Below the pieces are notes generated by a model. That model was not told where the DNA came from and searched no databases. It saw only the letters and a program-made list of their open reading frames with translations. Positions 1 through 8,159 of a stretch of 64,000 bases of DNA are shown here, in pieces (positions within the stretch are counted from its first letter, which is position 1; every line of letters starts with the position of its first letter). The position numbers were made by a program, and so were the translations under genes. This DNA comes from Xanthomarina sp. F1114 (GTDB lineage: Bacteria; Bacteroidota; Bacteroidia; Flavobacteriales; Flavobacteriaceae), in assembly GCF_026410255.1 (NCBI RefSeq), contig NZ_JAPMLL010000005.1:1-64000 (forward strand), read 5' to 3'.

Positions 1-360
1 GAAACAACAGATAATTCAGATACTTGTAATATAACAATTACACGTACTTGGACCTTTACTGATGCTTGTGATAACAGTTCGTCTGTTTCTCAAACAATCA
101 CAATAATAGATACAACTGCTCCTGTAGCTCCAGAAGCTCCTGCAGATGTTACTTATGAATGTGGAACTGAAATCCCTGCTGCTGCTCAACTAACAGCTGT
201 GGATAATTGTGGCGCTGAGATTGTTGGTACAGTTTCAGAAACAACGGATCATTCAGATGCTTGTAATATTGTAATCACGCGTACTTGGACATTTACTGAT
301 GCTTGTGAAAACAGTTCGTCTGTATCTCAAACTATATCAGTAATAGATACAACTGCTCCG
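1..360 (+). repeat. 237-bp tandem coding repeat (two copies visible)
   Basis: Bases 1-122 and 238-359 are nearly identical, a 237-nt (79-codon) period inside the adhesin reading frame. The nucleotide similarity is much higher than among the SprB-type repeats of the second adhesin in this window, which suggests recent duplication or ongoing gene conversion. More copies probably lie upstream of the window. Confidence 0.85.
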
Positions 361-1146
361 GTGGTAACAAACGACTTATCTGATATTACAGTGAACTGTG
401 ATGTTGTTCCTAGTGCACCAACATTAATTTTTGATGATTGTTCAGATGATATAACCATCACACATTTTAACGAAGACAATTCTTATGATGGAACAAACAG
501 TGATTACGAAATAATCTGGACTTGGGAGTTTAGTGACTCTTGTAATAATATTGGAACAGCTTCTCAAATTGTTTATGTAACCATGACAGATACTGTTATT
601 ACAGAAAATGACAGTAGATGTACAGAAGATGGGATTATTGACTTATTCGATTACTATTATGGAACTGACACTTCAGGAACTTGGATTGTTCTCTCAGGAG
701 ATGCAAACCTAGATGGTCAATACTTTGATCCATTAAATGTAGAACTTGGAGACTATGTATTTAGCTATACAGTTGCTAGTAACGGTTGTTTAAGTACTAC
801 GGAAGTTACCATTAATGTAAACGATGATTGTATTGTATTAGATTGTGGTTCGGAAGCTGTAGTAATCTCGAAAGCGGTTACCCCTAATGGTGACCAATGG
901 AACGAGTACTTTGAAGTTACTGGTGTAGAGGCTTGTGGCTTTGTAATGGACCTGAAAATATTTAATCGTTGGGGAGCTATGATTTACGAATCAAATAACT
1001 ACCAAAACAATTGGAATGGTGCAACATCTAAAGGCTCTGTAGGAGGTGCAGATAAAGTACCTAACGGAACATATTATTATATACTAAACTTAAAAAATAG
1101 TGGATTACAACCTTTTACAGGCTACATCTACCTAGGAACCAAATAA
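1..1146 (+). CDS. C-terminal part of a giant repeat adhesin with type B T9SS sorting domain (5' end outside window)
   Basis: The reading frame is open from base 1 to the stop at 1144-1146, so only the last ~381 residues are visible. A GTG at 199 is an internal codon, not a start. Two near-identical Cys-containing beta-sandwich (HYR-like) repeats with a 79-residue period occupy the start, followed by less regular Cys-rich segments. The last ~95 residues fit the gliding-motility-associated C-terminal domain (type B sorting signal): VTPNGDQWNEYF, then FNRWGAMIYE, NWNG, and PNGTYYYIL. Proteins with this domain cross the outer membrane by the type IX secretion system (T9SS) and end up on the cell surface. 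The next gene starts 14 nt downstream and encodes a PorP/SprF protein, the usual partner of such cargo. The family is clear; the ligand and the full length are unknown. Confidence 0.9.
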   Translation, partial: ETTDNSDTCNITITRTWTFTDACDNSSSVSQTITIIDTTAPVAPEAPADVTYECGTEIPAAAQLTAVDNCGAEIVGTVSETTDHSDACNIVITRTWTFTDACENSSSVSQTISVIDTTAPVVTNDLSDITVNCDVVPSAPTLIFDDCSDDITITHFNEDNSYDGTNSDYEIIWTWEFSDSCNNIGTASQIVYVTMTDTVITENDSRCTEDGIIDLFDYYYGTDTSGTWIVLSGDANLDGQYFDPLNVELGDYVFSYTVASNGCLSTTEVTINVNDDCIVLDCGSEAVVISKAVTPNGDQWNEYFEVTGVEACGFVMDLKIFNRWGAMIYESNNYQNNWNGATSKGSVGGADKVPNGTYYYILNLKNSGLQPFTGYIYLGTK

Positions 1147-1160
1147 TAAAACTATAACCT

Positions 1161-2087
1161 ATGAAACCTATTAAACATTACATAGTTGCCTTGGCAGTAT
1201 TGAGTTGTACGGTTGGAGTTGCACAACAATTACCACAGTTTACTCAGTACATGTATAACACAATTTCTATAAATCCGGCCTATGCTGGAAGCCGTGAGAC
1301 TTTAAGTATCGTAGGCTTACACCGTAGCCAATGGGTTGGAATAGACGGTGGGCCGGTAACTCAAACCTTATCGGTAAACACGCCTTTGAGAAATGAAAAA
1401 ATTGGATTGGGATTATCATTTATTAATGATAAGCTTGGAGACGAACGTTTTTCTTATCTATATGCAGATTTCTCTTATACCATTCAAACAGGTGATAACA
1501 CGAAGCTTGCATTTGGAATAAAAGGTGGTTTTACAGGATATAGTTTAGATAGAGGCGCTATTGATCCCGACGGACAAGATCCAAATATTTATGGCGTAGA
1601 AGACCGTTGGAGTCCAAATGTTGGAGCTGGAATTTACTGGCATTCCCAAATGTGGTATTTAGGACTTTCTGCTCCAAGAATTCTGAATACAGATTATACC
1701 AAAGGCAAAAACAATCAGGACATTGCTGCACTAGAGCGTGTTAGTTATTACTTTACTGGAGGTTATGTTTTCACACTTAGTCAAAACACCAAATTAAAAC
1801 CTGCCTTTTTAGTAAAAGCTACCAATGGTGCTCCATTATCATTCGATTTAACGGCTAACTTCTTATTCTACGAAAAACTATGGCTTGGTGGAGGGTATAG
1901 AATTAACGAGAATACCTCTGCCCTTGCCGGGATAGTAGATTTTCAGATTTCTAAAGAATTCCGAATTGGATACGCATACGAATATCCATTATCCGATCTA
2001 AACAGTTATACTGGAGGAACACATGAGATTCTAGTCATGTTCGAATTGTTTAAACCTAAAAGAATTAAATCACCTAGATACTTCTAA
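1161..2087 (+). CDS. PorP/SprF family type IX secretion outer-membrane protein
   Basis: This 308-residue protein has a signal peptide ending near VGVAQQ, followed directly by the family signature FTQYMYNTISINPAYAG. The rest alternates short amphipathic strands as expected for an outer-membrane beta-barrel, and the end reads TGGTHEILVMFELF, typical of PorP/SprF proteins. Known members (Porphyromonas PorP, Flavobacterium SprF) assist secretion or surface anchoring of specific T9SS cargo. Here the cargo is probably the adhesin 14 nt upstream. The OmpA-type gene follows 12 nt downstream, so the three genes look like one operon. Assignment to the family is secure; the exact partner is inferred from position. 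Confidence 0.93.
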   Translation: MKPIKHYIVALAVLSCTVGVAQQLPQFTQYMYNTISINPAYAGSRETLSIVGLHRSQWVGIDGGPVTQTLSVNTPLRNEKIGLGLSFINDKLGDERFSYLYADFSYTIQTGDNTKLAFGIKGGFTGYSLDRGAIDPDGQDPNIYGVEDRWSPNVGAGIYWHSQMWYLGLSAPRILNTDYTKGKNNQDIAALERVSYYFTGGYVFTLSQNTKLKPAFLVKATNGAPLSFDLTANFLFYEKLWLGGGYRINENTSALAGIVDFQISKEFRIGYAYEYPLSDLNSYTGGTHEILVMFELFKPKRIKSPRYF

Positions 2088-2099
2088 AAATATTTCAGC

Positions 2100-4016
2100 A
2101 TGAAAACAAAATTCATATTCACAATACTCGTATTAACTAGTGCTTTCATTTTCGCTCAAGAAAAAGTAGCCGATAAGTTTTTTGATAACTATGCCTATTT
2201 AAAAGCAGCTGAGTTATATAAAGAAGCAGTAGATAACGGAAAAGATACCAAACATGTCCTTACTAGATTAGGAGATTGTTATTACAACAACTCCGACTCT
2301 GAACAAGCCGCTATATGGTATGGAAAAGCATTGGAACAATATTCTAGTGTGGAACCAGAATACATCTATAAGTATATTCAAACACAACGTAGTTTAAAAA
2401 ACTATGAAGCAGCTGATACTTGGTTAGATAAGTTTAAATCTCTACAAAATAACGATAGTAGAGCTAGAAAAGCAGATGAGAACAATTTACATTTATACGA
2501 AAGATTAGCATCTACAAAAGGTACTTTAGCAAATGTAAAGAACCTTTCTATTAACTCTAATTATTCAGATTACGGTGCATTTGTTCACGATAGCACTATT
2601 TATTTTGCATCGTCTAGAAATACAGATAATAAAATTTATAAATGGAATAACGAGCCTTTCCTAGACTTATACCAAGCAACTATTAGTTCTACAGATGGGG
2701 AGCAAGAAATATCAGATGTTAAAAGAATAGAGTTCGAAGGTGTTCGTAGAAGCAATGTACATACAGCAGATGCTGTTTTAACTAACGATGGCCAAACTAT
2801 GTATTTTTCTAGAATGAACGTTGGAAAAAGAAATAGAGCCAAAATGGATAAGCAAGGTACTGTACAATTAAAAATATACAGAGCCACTCTAGTGGATAGT
2901 GTTTGGTCTAATATTACCGAATTACCTTTTAATGACGACTCCTACTCTACTTATCATCCCGCTTTAAGTCCGGATAATGGAACCTTGTTTTTCTCTTCAG
3001 ATCGTGAAGGTGGATACGGACAAACAGATATATATAAAGTAACCGTAAATGGTAACAACTCTTATGGTGAAGTAACCAATTTAGGTCCAACAGTAAATAC
3101 AGAAGGTCGTGAAGGTTTTCCTTTTGTAGCTAAAGATAGTACGCTATACTTTTCTTCAGATGGATTTTTAAACTTAGGATTATTAGATATTTTTAAATCA
3201 GATTATATTAAAGACGAAAATGCCGAAACTGTTAATCTTGGTGCTCCATATAATAGCGGTTACGACGATTTTGCTTATTATATTGATTCAGATACTCAAG
3301 TAGGTTTCTTTTCTTCTAACAGATTAGACGGAAAAGGAAGTGATGACATTTATCAATTTAACGTATATGAATGTAAACAAAAAGTAGAAGGAATTGCTAG
3401 AAACAGCAAAACTTTAGAACCTCTACCTTTAACAACTGTTCAACTTATAGACGAATCTGGTAAAATTGTTGAAGAGGTAACTACAGACGAAATAGGACAA
3501 TACTCTTATGAACTTGATTGCGACAAAACATATAAAATTCTTGGTAGTAAACCTGATTACAGAGATGCTTTAATTACTTTAGAAACAACCAACGAACACG
3601 AAAAAGTACATAATGGCGATTTATTCTTAATTCCATTAATTGACTATAACGAAATTGTAATTAACCCTATTTTCTTTAATTTTGATAAATGGGATATTAG
3701 AGCGGATGCAGCATACGAGCTAGAAAATATTGTATCTGTTATGCGCGAACACCCAAATATGGTTATTAAAATTGAATCGCATACAGACAGCCGTGGATCG
3801 GATAGTTATAATATGAAACTTTCGGATAGAAGAGCAAAATCTACAAGAGATTATTTATATTCTAGAAATATTGCTCAAGATAGAATAGAAAGTGCTATTG
3901 GATATGGCGAAAGCCAATTAGTGAACGAATGTTCTAACGGTGTGAAATGTTCTGAAGAGCAACATCAAGAAAATAGACGCTCCAAATTTATTATCATTTC
4001 TGATACAGAAGAATAA
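2100..4016 (+). CDS. OmpA-family protein with TPR, PD40 propeller and CarboxypepD_reg-like domains (PorE/SprE-like architecture)
   Basis: The 638-residue product has a signal peptide (cleavage near IFAQ). Then come TPR-like helices (about residues 25-130), a WD40-like/PD40 beta-propeller with repeated YFSS and FFSSDREGGYGQTDIYK-type blades (about 150-420), a CarboxypepD_reg-like beta-sandwich (about 427-510) and an OmpA C-terminal domain (about 525-638). The OmpA peptidoglycan-binding signature is visible in FNFDKWDIR, IESHTDSRG and LSDRRA. It probably sits in the periplasm attached to the outer membrane and peptidoglycan, anchoring the PorP/SprF-adhesin unit encoded just upstream. The same domain set is found in T9SS component PorE. 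It is the last gene of the operon; a strong terminator lies at 4147-4171. Confidence 0.92.
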   Translation: MKTKFIFTILVLTSAFIFAQEKVADKFFDNYAYLKAAELYKEAVDNGKDTKHVLTRLGDCYYNNSDSEQAAIWYGKALEQYSSVEPEYIYKYIQTQRSLKNYEAADTWLDKFKSLQNNDSRARKADENNLHLYERLASTKGTLANVKNLSINSNYSDYGAFVHDSTIYFASSRNTDNKIYKWNNEPFLDLYQATISSTDGEQEISDVKRIEFEGVRRSNVHTADAVLTNDGQTMYFSRMNVGKRNRAKMDKQGTVQLKIYRATLVDSVWSNITELPFNDDSYSTYHPALSPDNGTLFFSSDREGGYGQTDIYKVTVNGNNSYGEVTNLGPTVNTEGREGFPFVAKDSTLYFSSDGFLNLGLLDIFKSDYIKDENAETVNLGAPYNSGYDDFAYYIDSDTQVGFFSSNRLDGKGSDDIYQFNVYECKQKVEGIARNSKTLEPLPLTTVQLIDESGKIVEEVTTDEIGQYSYELDCDKTYKILGSKPDYRDALITLETTNEHEKVHNGDLFLIPLIDYNEIVINPIFFNFDKWDIRADAAYELENIVSVMREHPNMVIKIESHTDSRGSDSYNMKLSDRRAKSTRDYLYSRNIAQDRIESAIGYGESQLVNECSNGVKCSEEQHQENRRSKFIIISDTEE

Positions 4017-4146
4017 TCTAAAGCTATTAAAATAATAAAAAACTTAAGTCTTCTATTATTTTAAGATTACACGGTAATAAGTTGGAATATTTTTAATATT
4101 TATAGCTTACATATTATATACCTTCCTAACAATAACTTATTACCCT

Positions 4147-4171
4147 AAAGCCACTCTTACTGAGTGGCTTT
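4147..4171 (+). terminator. Rho-independent-type terminator after the adhesin/SprF/OmpA operon
   Basis: A perfect 10-bp inverted repeat (arms 4147-4156 and 4162-4171, loop TTACT) contains the GC core GCCACTC/GAGTGGC and is followed by an AT-rich tract. It lies 130 nt after the OmpA-family stop codon. Confidence 0.85.
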
Positions 4172-4408
4172 AAAATTTTATAACATTTTGTAATCTCTAT
4201 AAAACAACTGTCATTCTAAACACATTTTACTTTTTTCTTGTTTATTAAAAACCCTAAATAAAACAAGTTTTAAAGTTCATGTCTTCTTTCCTCTTTTACC
4301 CAAAATTATGTTCTGCTTTTGTACTTATTAATTAAATATAAAGGGTGAACCTATAAATTAAATGACTTAAATTTTTAAAAGATAAAGTCTCTAGGCACTA
4401 GAAAACAC

Positions 4409-4416
4409 TAAATTTG
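4409..4416 (+). promoter_or_regulatory. Candidate -7 element (TAAATTTG) for the symporter gene
   Basis: TAAATTTG matches the Bacteroidota consensus TAnnTTTG and is followed by C, as is common in this group. The start codon is 30 nt downstream. No clear -33 TTG is present at the usual distance, so the call rests on one element. Confidence 0.5.
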
Positions 4417-4445
4417 CAGAGTTAAAATTAAACATACCTCTTTAT

Positions 4446-5900
4446 ATGCCCCGTACGTCTATAACTATTATTTTCTTAACAATTTACGTTCTTGCAATTA
4501 TTGTGGTTGGTTTATGGAATAGCAAAAGTACTTCTAGCGAAGACTATTTTTTAGCTTCTAGAAAACTTCCTGCTTGGTTATTGGCTATTACTTTTATTGC
4601 TTCTTGGTGGGGAGGTGGATCGGCAATAGATTTAGTAGACCACGCTCATAACAATGGTTTGAGCTCCTTTTGGATTTATGGTGTTCCGGTTTTAATTGCT
4701 ACTGCTTTAATGTATCTATTTGCTAAAGGTATAAGAAATGTTGGAACAATCTCACAACCCGAGCTCATGAACCAGAGATACAATAACACGGTATCTTTAA
4801 TGCTTACTATATTTATTATTATTTTTATGATTATTGCCTCGTCTGTTCAGGTAATTGTTATGGGCCGATTTTTTCATGCATTTTTTAATATGAGCTACGA
4901 ATCTGGAGCCATTCTTGGCACTTTAATAGTACTAACCTATTCTATGTTTGGCGGATTTAGAGGTGTAGTACTTACAGATTTGTTACAGTTTGTATTTTTC
5001 CTTTTTACAGGCATATTTTTATTTTACTATACCTATTCGCACGCAGGTGGTTTAGAACAAGTTAAACTAATGGCTATTAATAATTCAAAAGTTGGTTATA
5101 CTAACTTTTTCTCTAATGTATCAGATAATCTAGCCTATGTAATAACCTTTGGTACTTCTTGGATGATTCAGGCAAATATATGGCAACGTATTTCGGCAGC
5201 TAAAAAAACAACAGATGCTAAAAAAATGATGCTCTTTAGCTTCTTTGCTTTTATTCCTTTGTATTTAATGGTTACTTATACAGGTATGTTTTCTTCAGTA
5301 ATGTACGATGTTGTTCCAACAGGTGGAATTGTTCCAGATATAATTAGTAAACTCTCCAATCCTATTCTAAGTTCAATTCTTTTTGTTGGTTTGTGTTCTG
5401 CAATAATGTCTACTATGGATTCTCTTATAAATACGGGAGCACTTTCTTTAACTGTAGATATTTACCAAAAATATATTAATCCGAAAACCACTCCAAAACA
5501 CTCTGTGCTAATTGCTAGACTATCCACAATTTTTATGGCAGGTATTGCTCTACTAATTGCCTTAAAAATTCAATCTGTTTTAACTATTTCATGGATTGCA
5601 TCAGATTTTCTTACAAGTGGTGCTTTTGTTCCATTAGTTTTAGGATTTATATGGGGTCGTGGAACATCTACTGCAGCAACCATTTCTATGGTTTTTGGCT
5701 TGATTTTTTCAACATATAACTTGTTGGTTGCTTTAGGTGTTGATTTACCAATTGCTTGGGAAATTGCATCGGCAAAACAAGCGCTTATTGGAATTTCTAT
5801 TTCTTTTATATTATATGTTAGTGTTAGCTATTTAACAAAAAACGACTTAGAAAAAAGTACTCAGTTTATTAGAAAAGCAAATATCTTAAGCAAAAAATGA
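4446..5900 (+). CDS. Sodium:solute symporter (SSS family)
   Basis: This is a 484-residue inner-membrane protein with about 13 hydrophobic segments and the SSS signature near the N-terminus: a Ser-rich SSEDYFLASRKLPAWLLA loop followed by ASWWGGGSAI. A later segment, LCSAIMSTMDSLINTGALS, matches the conserved helix that contributes the sodium site in this family. It imports an organic solute coupled to sodium; the substrate (amino acid, sugar, carboxylate or pantothenate-type) cannot be told from sequence. It starts at the ATG at 4446, with YVLAIIVVGLW as the first helix. The neighbour 69 nt downstream encodes an outer-membrane channel-like protein on the same strand and may be functionally paired. 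Confidence 0.93.
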   Translation: MPRTSITIIFLTIYVLAIIVVGLWNSKSTSSEDYFLASRKLPAWLLAITFIASWWGGGSAIDLVDHAHNNGLSSFWIYGVPVLIATALMYLFAKGIRNVGTISQPELMNQRYNNTVSLMLTIFIIIFMIIASSVQVIVMGRFFHAFFNMSYESGAILGTLIVLTYSMFGGFRGVVLTDLLQFVFFLFTGIFLFYYTYSHAGGLEQVKLMAINNSKVGYTNFFSNVSDNLAYVITFGTSWMIQANIWQRISAAKKTTDAKKMMLFSFFAFIPLYLMVTYTGMFSSVMYDVVPTGGIVPDIISKLSNPILSSILFVGLCSAIMSTMDSLINTGALSLTVDIYQKYINPKTTPKHSVLIARLSTIFMAGIALLIALKIQSVLTISWIASDFLTSGAFVPLVLGFIWGRGTSTAATISMVFGLIFSTYNLLVALGVDLPIAWEIASAKQALIGISISFILYVSVSYLTKNDLEKSTQFIRKANILSKK

Positions 5901-5943
5901 CAACTTAAATAAGTTTGTTTTACTATCTGCTTTAAACTTTGTT

Positions 5944-5951
5944 TACATTTG
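5944..5951 (+). promoter_or_regulatory. Candidate -7 element (TACATTTG)
   Basis: TACATTTG fits TAnnTTTG, 18 nt upstream of the ATG at 5970. The nearest upstream TTG (5915-5917) is 26 nt away, longer than the usual spacing, so this is a tentative promoter. Confidence 0.4.
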
Positions 5952-5969
5952 ATTAATAATAATCTATAA

Positions 5970-6896
5970 ATGAAAACAACGATTTTAATAATAAGTAAGA
6001 ATGCTTATTTACTTTTACTACTTCTAATATTTAAGTCTGGATTTTCGCAAGACATTGAACCTAGAAGATGGACCTCCATGCCTCTTGGAACTCAAGTAAT
6101 TGGAGTTGGATTTAATCATGTTTTTGGAGAAATAGATTTTGATCCAATTTTGCAGGCAGAAAACGCTCAGGTATCTATAAATTCTATGGCCATACAATAC
6201 GTTAGGCCGTTTAGAATTGGAACCAAACAAGCCCGTATAGATGTATTAATTCCTTTTAGTTCTGCTAATTGGGAAGGACTTTTAAAAGGAGAAGAAACAT
6301 CTATAACTAGAACAGGATTTGCGGATCCCAGATTGCGACTTTCTGTTAACTTTATTGGTCCTGAAGCAATGACTATTAAAGAAATGCAAGAGTTTATGAA
6401 GGAAAATCCAGTATATACAACAGTTGGAGCTTCTTTAGCTGTTAGCTTTCCCTTTGGACAATATTATGGAGATAAATTATTAAATCTTGGTTCTAATACG
6501 TTTGTTTTTAGACCTCAATTGGGAATGACACATAAGTGGGGTCCTTGGTCTTACGAGTTATCTACTTCTGTTTTTATCTATACCAATAACAACAACTTTT
6601 ATATAGGTAAAACAAAAGAACAGAAACCACTTTTTGCTGTGCAAACACATCTTACCAGACTATTTAAGCATCAAATCTGGACAACCCTTAGTTTTGGTTA
6701 TGGTCTGGGAGGAAATTCTATTGTTAACAGACAACGTAAACACGATGAAAGAGGTAATTTTTTAGGTGGACTTTCTGCCGGAATGCCAATATTTAAAACA
6801 CAAGCCATAAAAATAGCTTATGGTACAACGCTTACATTAAAAGATGTAGGTGCAAATACAAATGGTTTTGCTTTATCCTGGTCGATGATGTTCTAA
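5970..6896 (+). CDS. Outer-membrane channel-like protein, resembling the phenol-degradation MetA family
   Basis: The 308-residue protein has a signal peptide (cleavage after KSGFSQ) and then a series of amphipathic beta-strands ending in an aromatic residue (..LSWSMMF), the usual outer-membrane insertion signal. Strands such as QVIGVGFNHVFG, FADPRLRLSVNFIG, YTTVGASLAVSFPFGQYYGDK and FRPQLGMTHKWGPWSYELS fit the family formerly named 'MetA-pathway of phenol degradation', which are putative outer-membrane transport barrels. No involvement in phenol metabolism is implied. It follows the SSS symporter, so the two may move the same small solute across the outer and inner membranes; that is inference from adjacency only. 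Confidence 0.75.
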   Translation: MKTTILIISKNAYLLLLLLIFKSGFSQDIEPRRWTSMPLGTQVIGVGFNHVFGEIDFDPILQAENAQVSINSMAIQYVRPFRIGTKQARIDVLIPFSSANWEGLLKGEETSITRTGFADPRLRLSVNFIGPEAMTIKEMQEFMKENPVYTTVGASLAVSFPFGQYYGDKLLNLGSNTFVFRPQLGMTHKWGPWSYELSTSVFIYTNNNNFYIGKTKEQKPLFAVQTHLTRLFKHQIWTTLSFGYGLGGNSIVNRQRKHDERGNFLGGLSAGMPIFKTQAIKIAYGTTLTLKDVGANTNGFALSWSMMF

Positions 6897-6973
6897 GTAA
6901 CAATTTTAATTTAGAAACTTTTTATTTCTCTTTCTTAATAGACTAAGCTTAATTAGTGGTACGTAATAAGAAA

Positions 6974-7012
6974 CTAGCCTAACAAAACCCACAAGAATTC
7001 AAGTTAGACTAG
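6974..7012 (+). terminator. Possible terminator
   Basis: CTAGCCTAAC (6974-6983) can pair with GTTAGACTAG (7003-7012) with one mismatch across a 19-nt loop, and a CTTTTT tract follows. It is about 80 nt downstream of the channel gene. The loop is long, so confidence is modest. Confidence 0.45.
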
Positions 7013-7148
7013 CTTTTTCAATCCTCTTTTTATATAATTTCTAAAGCATCATTCCAGATGCTACAATTTTTTTATTTAAGTTATAATATCTCTTTTGTTT
7101 CGTGTTTTAAATACTTTCAACCTCGATTAGCACATAAAGTTCTCCCGT

Positions 7149-8120
7149 TTAGTGCAATGGACTTTGAGTACAAGGACAATTACTAATACCTTGTAAGAAG
7201 TCTAATCCTATAGTTATCATATGGGTTCCGGAGTTATACCCAGCCATATCGTTAATTGTAACTTGATATGCATAAGCAAAATAGAAATTAGATTTCTTTA
7301 TTCCTGCCATAGGTCCAAGGTTTAAAGGATTCATAAATTGGTCGTTAAGGAAACGATAGGAAATTCCACCCCAAAAATAATCTTCATTTTTATTAAACTT
7401 TCTAACCTTGATATTTATATCTGTACTAGAACGGTTATCACTATCAAAATACTGGAAATATAGAGAAGGCTCTATTTCTAAACTTTTGTTGTTTTTATTT
7501 TGAATAATAAGTCCCGTATAAATCTGGTAGTTTAAAAGTAAATCAGGTTCAATACCTACATAATCGTCAATATCCTTTGGCAATAGGTTATTAGCATTTA
7601 AACTAAAGTAGAAGCCTTTATTTCTATATAAAACTCCCACATCAAAGTTATTATTAGAGTTAGCTCTGTCGTCTGTTACTCTTGGATCTATAATTGGTGT
7701 TTCGTAGGTTGGTTGAAATTTATCAATATCAATTCTAAAACTATTTAAATTATAAGATATACCAAAAGATAAATACTGCTTGGAATAATAATCTAATATT
7801 AAGTGATGAGCAAAAGACAGTTTTAATCCTTTTTGTAAGGTGTATCCATTTTTATCATTATATAGCGAAACTCCAACTCCCGAACGATCTGCAATTCTAA
7901 AATCGGCATAAAGAGATTGGTTATCTGGAGCTCCTTTTATTCCAACCCATTGGGTTAGTCCATTTGCTCTAATTTTCAGATTATCTCCTATTCCCGCATA
8001 AGTTGGGGAAATTACAAATGGGTTATCTGCTAAATATTGTGTAAAAACGGGTAGATTTAACTCTTGACTATAACTATGTGTTAAGACAAAAAACAGGGAA
8101 AATATAAGTAGCTTTTTCAT
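7149..8120 (-). CDS. sprF: PorP/SprF family protein, SprF-like, last gene of the sprCDBF-type set
   Basis: I place the start at the ATG at 8118-8120 rather than the upstream ATG at 8150, because the product then begins with a normal signal peptide (MKKLLIFSLFFVL..YSQ). The mature protein (323 residues in all) has the family hallmark FTQYLADNPFVISPTYAGIG and the characteristic end YNSGTHMITIGLDFL. In Flavobacterium johnsoniae SprF is needed to secrete the adhesin SprB and is encoded directly after sprB. Here the gene lies 39 nt after the giant adhesin on the same strand, so cargo pairing is likely. The short Cys-containing tail (NCPCTQSPLH) after the last strand is a small oddity. Confidence 0.88.
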   Translation of the reverse strand: MKKLLIFSLFFVLTHSYSQELNLPVFTQYLADNPFVISPTYAGIGDNLKIRANGLTQWVGIKGAPDNQSLYADFRIADRSGVGVSLYNDKNGYTLQKGLKLSFAHHLILDYYSKQYLSFGISYNLNSFRIDIDKFQPTYETPIIDPRVTDDRANSNNNFDVGVLYRNKGFYFSLNANNLLPKDIDDYVGIEPDLLLNYQIYTGLIIQNKNNKSLEIEPSLYFQYFDSDNRSSTDINIKVRKFNKNEDYFWGGISYRFLNDQFMNPLNLGPMAGIKKSNFYFAYAYQVTINDMAGYNSGTHMITIGLDFLQGISNCPCTQSPLH

Positions 8121-8159
8121 TTTAATTCGTTTTTGTTTTTTAATAATCACTGTTTATGG

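Larger units (their letters stand above)
4017..4445. other. 429-nt intergenic region
   Basis: It holds the terminator at 4147-4171 and a candidate -7 element at 4409-4416 for the symporter gene. I see no reading frame with coding character and no RNA gene. Confidence 0.7.

Noticed and set aside
5970-6896. A role in phenol degradation suggested by the family name.
   Set aside because: The name is historical; no aromatic-degradation genes are nearby and the protein looks like a generic outer-membrane barrel.
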